Origin: Rostratula benghalensis
Lineage: Eukaryota; Chordata; Aves; Charadriiformes; Rostratulidae
DNA: 64,000 bases
Assembly: GCA_013399305.1 (NCBI GenBank)
Contig: VXAI01000115.1
Span: 2,483,233-2,547,232 of the forward strand
Direction: 5' to 3'
Shown here: one piece after another, positions 61,101 to 64,000 of the stretch
Numbering within the stretch: position 1 is the first letter of the stretch
How the letters are laid out: every line of letters starts with the position of its first letter
Notes under the pieces: generated by a model
The model's database searches: none
What the model was told of the DNA's origin: nothing
What the model saw: the letters and a program-made list of their open reading frames with translations, nothing else
Program-made: the position numbers and the translations under genes

Positions 61101-63471
61101 CTCTTGCTTTTTTTCATATTTTAATTTTTAACCAAATTTTTAAGTGCAAGAGTTACAAGATGGATTTATTCTCTTGAAATTGGTGTAATCCAAAAGGCAG
61201 GATTTCTTACATGGCAATTCTTAGCTGACGTGAAGTTGAGATCAATGCCTGCTAGTGTGTTCCTCCTTGATAGACAATGTCTTTCCTCCCCAATATATTT
61301 TGATTATTTATTTGGCATAGACCTTTTACAGAGGTCTGTGCCAAATCTTTCACACCTTTACAAATCAGTAGAGGATTTTCTACTTTATCTTGAAATACCA
61401 AATGAACTTGCCATTTCCTCTGCCTGCTGCTGACCCTTTAAACTGTTGGACTGGATTAAGGGTTTGTAGTGTCCTTTGGAGAAAAGGAAGTGCTATTTGA
61501 TCTTTGTAGCCCTTTATGGCCTTTAAAATATTCTGTAATTTTCTGTAATACTGGGAGAAGCAGAGGTTAGAAACACTGCAGCTTCATCTTGCAGTTTGTC
61601 ATACGTGGTAACAGTGAACAGAAGTGTGCAAGACTGACATGCCAGAACTTAAAAGACACAGCTTTGCAACCTGTTATTTAGTAATTTCCCTTATTTTGTG
61701 GTACAATTTTTTATTAGAGATGTGTTGCCATATATGTCTAGGCATTCTTGTACATCTGTCCTCTTTCTAGCTGCCAGCACTCCTGCAAATGTAACAGGGT
61801 TGAGATTTTTGGCCTTGTTTGCATTGATTCTGAGAGATCGAGTAGTTGTCTTCTGCACCGAGCAAATATTGCATTATTCTCATTTAACAGACAAAATCCA
61901 GGGCACAGACCTTCACATGGAAAGTGCAATTTTATATGGAAAACTAGAAGAACACGAGAAGGCTCTGCATATCCTCGTCCACGAGCTAAAGGACTTCCAT
62001 GCTGCTGAAGAATACTGCATGTGGAACTCTGAGAACAGAGGCGGGCAGTACAGGCGGAGGCTTTTCCATCTGCTGCTCTCAGTGTATCTAAATCCAGGCA
62101 CTCCGGACTGTGCACTGGTCATGGCTGCTGTGGATCTCTTGAATAACCACGCTGCTGAATTTGATGCAGCTCTGGTTTTGCAGCTGGTGCCTGACAGCTG
62201 GTCGGTGCAGCTCCTCTCCCCGTTCCTGGCTGGAGCAGTGAGGCAAAGCATTCACACAAGAAGAATGGCTCAGGCTACACTTGGGTTAGCCCAAGCTGAA
62301 AACTTAATCTACAAACACGAGAAGGTAGGTTGGTTGGGTGGTGGTGCTTTTGGTTTTTTTTATTAATAGAGGCACTTTGAAGCTTTACCACCGAGTCCTT
62401 TGATATATCATAATCAAAAGAGGTTTAAAGAATGAGGGCAAAGTTGTCTTCACGTCCTTGGCAATTTTACTTGCTGCTTTTATTAGTTTTTTTTACCATG
62501 ACTAATAGGTTCAAGCTTAACTTTGTGTTTTCCCTGTAAGACAAAAGGGAAGGGTAGGGGCCTTGAAATAGGAACAACTTTGGTGAACTTCTGGGCTGAA
62601 CGAAAGTGAATCTGGGATTTACAAATCCGTGAAATTCTTGCAGAAACTTTAAAAAAAAATAATTTGAGTTTTCATTTTTCACTAGGATTGAGACCTGTCT
62701 GAAATTGCAAAAAAAAGTTGACCCACCACTACTTAATTGAAGTGTATTATAGTAGCTTTTGTTAGTGTTAAATTCATTTGTGAAGCTTTCTGCTATTCAT
62801 AGCTAGAGCTGTATTGCTGAAGGCTCCCAGCAGATTCTTAAGTGTTTAGTTCTAACAATGATATATCCAGCAGAATCCGTCTGAAATAAAAATGCATCAG
62901 TGTTCAGTTTTGCAGGACAAACTGAACTGCTACCTTGTTTAGGAAGCTGCATCAAGTTTTTAGTTACATTTAATGTGTGAGTGCTTTTCTTTATTAAAAA
63001 AAAAAAAAAGGAACAATAAAGAAAAAGCAGTACTGAAGAGGAAGCATGAAAATAAATGAGTATGAATCTGCCTGTAATGAATGCTGGCTTTTCCTACTAC
63101 CTCTGTCATTGACCAGGTTTGTCCATTTGGTAAAGTTGAAATTAGGAGATAAATCAGAACTGCCTAGGTTGGAAGGGACCTTTCAGATCATCTAGTCCAA
63201 CCATCAGCCATCAGTTGTATGCCTTGTGATTTCCCTTCCTTTCTTGCTGGATTCACATTTGGATTTTTCTTCCTCTCTTCAGGTTAAACAAAGAGGAGCC
63301 CCAATTCTTCTTTCAGACAAAAAAGTCTGTCAGGTGTGCCAAAATCCTTTCTGCGAGCCTGTGTTTGTAAGGTACCCAAACGGGGGTGTGGTCCACACAC
63401 ACTGTGCTGCAAACAGACACCTGAATTCAAACACAACTCATCACTCTTCCAGCTCCAGCAATCAGACTTGA
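36465..63471 (+). CDS. TGFBRAP1: TGFBRAP1 (VPS3-like CORVET subunit), spliced, 11 coding exons, 863 aa
   Basis: Whole-gene entry; the exons are listed separately. The eleven exons sum to 2592 nt (863 codons plus TGA); human TGFBRAP1 is 860 aa as I recall. Order: N-terminal CNH beta-propeller (about 20-295), then alpha-solenoid with the clathrin-repeat-like region (about 560-730), and a C-terminal Vps39-type zinc-binding motif (C817, C820, C825, H839, H841, C842). The family tethers Rab5-positive early endosomes as the VPS3-like CORVET subunit with VPS8 and the VPS11/16/18/33 core. TGFBRAP1 is also known to bind TGF-beta/activin receptors and SMAD4. The start is the ATG in GACACAATGAGT (A at -3), matching the conserved MSxKAF start. 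The frame is open further upstream only into intron. No frameshift or missing exon is seen. Confidence 0.97.
38225..38645 (-). mobile_element. CR1 LINE 3'-end fragment
   Basis: The plus strand begins ATAGAATCATAGAATCATCT, the reverse complement of the CR1 3' terminus, then GGAAGGGATCTTCAAAGGTC, and continues into reverse-complemented coding remnants ending near TGGTCATTCTTGTGGCCC. Confidence 0.95.
39915..40810 (+). mobile_element. Composite CR1 LINE fragment
   Basis: CR1-like coding remnants ([20 protein letters not shown], then text like CATGAGTCTACTATGTGCCC) run to about 40220. A CR1-like 3' tail (GGTTGGACTCAATGATCTTA) follows at 40250-40310, then further upstream-type CR1 sequence and a second tail-like stretch near 40735-40800. 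The order implies either nested copies or two adjacent insertions. It is more diverged than the other copies. Confidence 0.8.
41262..41365 (+). mobile_element. CR1 3' tail fragment
   Basis: AGTAACCTGATCTAAGTTGG to GGCTGGACTGGATGTTCTTC and a TATGATTCTGT terminus: the CR1 3' UTR only. Confidence 0.8.
43280..43474 (+). CDS. TGFBRAP1: TGFBRAP1 coding exon 2 (residues 229-293 plus one base of 294)
   Basis: Acceptor ...GTGTTTTGTAG, donor GTATTA. It encodes [20 protein letters not shown] to [10 protein letters not shown], the end of the CNH domain. Confidence 0.97.
43475..44445 (+). other. TGFBRAP1: TGFBRAP1 intron after coding exon 2
   Basis: About 1 kb, AT-rich, with a poly-T run near 43991. Nothing else is seen. 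Confidence 0.85.
44446..44600 (+). CDS. TGFBRAP1: TGFBRAP1 coding exon 3 (residues 294-345)
   Basis: Acceptor ...CTCTGTCCAG, donor GTCTGT, a weak site (C at +3). It encodes [20 protein letters not shown] to [10 protein letters not shown]. It ends in phase 0. Confidence 0.95.
44601..50462 (+). other. TGFBRAP1: TGFBRAP1 intron after coding exon 3
   Basis: 5.9 kb GT-AG intron with a weak donor. It contains a CR1 fragment at 49075-49470. Otherwise AT-rich with no coding signal. Confidence 0.85.
49075..49470 (+). mobile_element. CR1 LINE 3'-end fragment
   Basis: Translates as [60 protein letters not shown], then the tail TTGGACTCGATGATCCCAAG and ATGATTCTATGATTC. 5'-truncated. Confidence 0.95.
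50463..50545 (+). CDS. TGFBRAP1: TGFBRAP1 coding exon 4 (residues 346-372 plus two bases of 373)
   Basis: Acceptor ...CTCTTTCATAG, donor GTAATT. It encodes [27 protein letters not shown], in the solenoid, identical to human in most positions. Confidence 0.96.
50546..54318 (+). other. TGFBRAP1: TGFBRAP1 intron after coding exon 4
   Basis: 3.8 kb GT-AG intron with a reverse-oriented CR1 reverse-transcriptase fragment (52385-52925) and a T/G-rich patch near 51780-51850. Confidence 0.85.
52385..52925 (-). mobile_element. CR1 LINE internal fragment, reverse transcriptase region
   Basis: The minus strand encodes [37 protein letters not shown], then after a frame change [29 protein letters not shown] and [16 protein letters not shown]. 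The catalytic FADD box reads FASD (52524-52535). The first [11 protein letters not shown] motif is largely kept. No 3' tail. Confidence 0.93.
54319..54660 (+). CDS. TGFBRAP1: TGFBRAP1 coding exon 5 (residues 373-486 plus two bases of 487)
   Basis: Acceptor ...GTAATTGCAG, donor GTGAGT. It encodes [20 protein letters not shown] through [10 protein letters not shown]. It is the longest solenoid exon and highly conserved. Confidence 0.97.
54661..55859 (+). other. TGFBRAP1: TGFBRAP1 intron after coding exon 5
   Basis: 1.2 kb GT-AG intron with a single ambiguous base (54912) and the G-run array at 55122-55266. Confidence 0.85.
55122..55266 (+). repeat. G-run array
   Basis: Three long G runs (15, 14 and 16 Gs at 55122-55136, 55207-55220 and 55251-55266) are separated by shorter G4-G6 runs. 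The first and last runs are both followed by TGCAG, suggesting a duplicated unit. Run lengths may be imprecise. Confidence 0.85.
55860..55917 (+). CDS. TGFBRAP1: TGFBRAP1 coding exon 6 (residues 487-506)
   Basis: A short 58-nt exon after acceptor ...TCTATACAG, donor GTTAGA. It encodes [19 protein letters not shown]. Confidence 0.95.
55918..57248 (+). other. TGFBRAP1: TGFBRAP1 intron after coding exon 6
   Basis: 1.3 kb, AT-rich, with a small repeated motif ATCAGATAACACAT/ACCAGATAACACAT near 56361-56390. Nothing else is recognised. Confidence 0.8.
57249..57392 (+). CDS. TGFBRAP1: TGFBRAP1 coding exon 7 (residues 507-554)
   Basis: Acceptor ...TTTTGTTGCAG, donor GTTTGT. It encodes [20 protein letters not shown] to WVLQKNEE. 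Phase 0 at both ends. Confidence 0.96.
57393..58423 (+). other. TGFBRAP1: TGFBRAP1 intron after coding exon 7
   Basis: 1.0 kb, AT-rich; a short repeat of TTAAATAAGTAT lies near 58337-58370. Nothing else is seen. Confidence 0.8.
58424..58570 (+). CDS. TGFBRAP1: TGFBRAP1 coding exon 8 (residues 555-603)
   Basis: Acceptor ...CTCTTTCTAG, donor GTAAGT. It encodes [20 protein letters not shown] to [12 protein letters not shown]. The frame stays open for a further 345 nt of intron (see findings). Confidence 0.96.
58571..60123 (+). other. TGFBRAP1: TGFBRAP1 intron after coding exon 8
   Basis: 1.55 kb. Its first 345 nt are open in frame with exon 8. No repeat is recognised. Confidence 0.8.
60124..60283 (+). 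CDS. TGFBRAP1: TGFBRAP1 coding exon 9 (residues 604-656 plus one base of 657)
   Basis: Acceptor ...TTCATCTGTAG, donor GTAAGA. It encodes [20 protein letters not shown] to [13 protein letters not shown]. Part of the clathrin-repeat-like region. Confidence 0.96.
60284..61890 (+). other. TGFBRAP1: TGFBRAP1 intron after coding exon 9
   Basis: 1.6 kb, AT-rich. Its last 190 nt happen to be open in frame with exon 10. No repeat is recognised. Confidence 0.8.
61891..62324 (+). CDS. TGFBRAP1: TGFBRAP1 coding exon 10 (residues 657-801)
   Basis: Acceptor ...TCATTTAACAG, donor GTAGGT. It encodes [20 protein letters not shown] to [10 protein letters not shown]. It is richer in G and C than the adjoining introns. 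Confidence 0.96.
62325..63282 (+). other. TGFBRAP1: TGFBRAP1 intron after coding exon 10
   Basis: 0.96 kb with a poly-A stretch near 62995-63009 and a short CR1 tail at 63152-63217. Confidence 0.8.
63152..63217 (-). mobile_element. CR1 3' tail fragment beside the last TGFBRAP1 exon
   Basis: The plus strand reads CTAGGTTGGAAGGGACCTTT then CAGATCATCTAGTCCAACCA, the reverse complement of the CR1 3' UTR. It ends about 65 bp before the terminal-exon acceptor. Confidence 0.85.
63283..63471 (+). CDS. TGFBRAP1: TGFBRAP1 coding exon 11, terminal (residues 802-863)
   Basis: Acceptor ...CCTCTCTTCAG, stop TGA at 63469-63471. It encodes the zinc motif [20 protein letters not shown] and VVHTHC, then a serine/threonine/asparagine-rich tail. 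A CR1 remnant ends about 65 bp upstream. Confidence 0.96.
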   Translation, partial: VKQRGAPILLSDKKVCQVCQNPFCEPVFVRYPNGGVVHTHCAANRHLNSNTTHHSSSSSNQT

Positions 63472-64000
63472 AATATGTTCTGGTCCCACAGGTTCCCGTG
63501 ACTTACACCCCCCTTGAAAGTGGGCTGGAAAAAAAGAACAAAGTGCAGCTACTTTAGGTATAAATCAAGATGAAGAGCTAGTCTTTGGGTTAATGGGAAG
63601 AATTCCAGTAAACATGAAATATCACCACTTACCTTTTTGATTTCTAATGAATGTATATAGAAAAGAAAAATCACTACCACAAACAGAGGGCTGCAAATAC
63701 AGGCTCTTCTGTATATAGTAATAAACAATTAAAGACAATGAGCCTTTTCTTCATAGTCAGGATGAATGTTATGGAGACAAGGCAAACAGTCATTTTAAGA
63801 AATGTCACTTTGCACTGAATGTGGTGTTGATGAATTTGTAGAGGTGGACATGGCATCTACTGGAGTTGGAATTCTTGGAACATTACATCACAAGACTGGC
63901 ATCATGCAGCTTACTCTCAAGACAAAAAGGTGTGATGGTTATAATGTTTGCTGCAGCACGTCCTCTTTTGGGCTGGATTCTCTCCCCCAGACTCACATTA
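63472..64000 (+). other. TGFBRAP1: TGFBRAP1 3' UTR (continues to or past the window edge)
   Basis: AT-rich sequence after the stop. AATAAA at 63720-63725 could give a short isoform; no clear GU-rich element follows it, so a longer 3' UTR beyond the window is likely. Confidence 0.6.
63720..63725 (+). terminator. TGFBRAP1: Candidate polyadenylation signal AATAAA
   Basis: Canonical hexamer about 250 bp after the TGFBRAP1 stop, without a strong downstream element. Confidence 0.35.

Noticed and set aside
1..64000. tRNA, microRNA, CRISPR or endogenous retrovirus features
   Set aside because: No B-box-like tRNA signature, regular spaced repeats, or gag/pol/env-like translations were found by eye; a covariance-model search could still reveal small RNAs.

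Overview
This is a 64 kb stretch of vertebrate nuclear DNA, almost certainly from a bird. Its genes are split by GT-AG introns, its promoters are CpG-rich, and nearly all recognisable interspersed repeats are 5'-truncated CR1 LINE fragments, the dominant repeat of avian genomes. I see no bacterial, phage, CRISPR or retroviral features. The species cannot be fixed from the sequence alone.

Three protein-coding genes can be assembled completely across their coding exons. (1) FHL2, plus strand, has five coding exons between 2671 and 17567 and encodes 279 aa: one half LIM domain plus four LIM domains, with every zinc ligand present. (2) Ashwin (the C2orf49 homologue), minus strand, has four coding exons between 30126 and 21410 and encodes 253 aa. 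(3) TGFBRAP1 (metazoan VPS3-like CORVET subunit), plus strand, has eleven coding exons between 36465 and 63471 and encodes 863 aa, from the CNH domain to the C-terminal zinc-binding motif. All exon phases add up and no frameshift or internal stop was found. From what I recall of mammals, the same three genes are neighbours on human 2q12, so the block looks like conserved synteny.

Layout: 1-2646 is upstream non-coding FHL2 sequence; 2647-18310 is FHL2 with its 3' UTR; 18310-19900 is a short gap between converging 3' ends; 19900-30180 is ashwin; 30180-33258 is a divergent promoter region loaded with CR1 pieces; 33259-33569 is an assembly gap of Ns in the TGFBRAP1 CpG island; 33570-64000 is TGFBRAP1, whose 3' UTR probably runs to or past the window edge. 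The three genes share no pathway that I know of: FHL2 is a cytoskeletal and transcriptional adaptor, ashwin a nuclear protein linked to the tRNA-ligase complex, and TGFBRAP1 an endosomal tethering subunit that also binds TGF-beta receptors.

I found no convincing undescribed system. The items most worth a second look are a long imperfect hairpin of repeat origin in the FHL2 3' UTR, a cluster of CRE-type TGACGTC sites before TGFBRAP1, CR1 fragments lying within about 65 bp of the last-exon acceptors of both FHL2 and TGFBRAP1, and a G-run array in a TGFBRAP1 intron.
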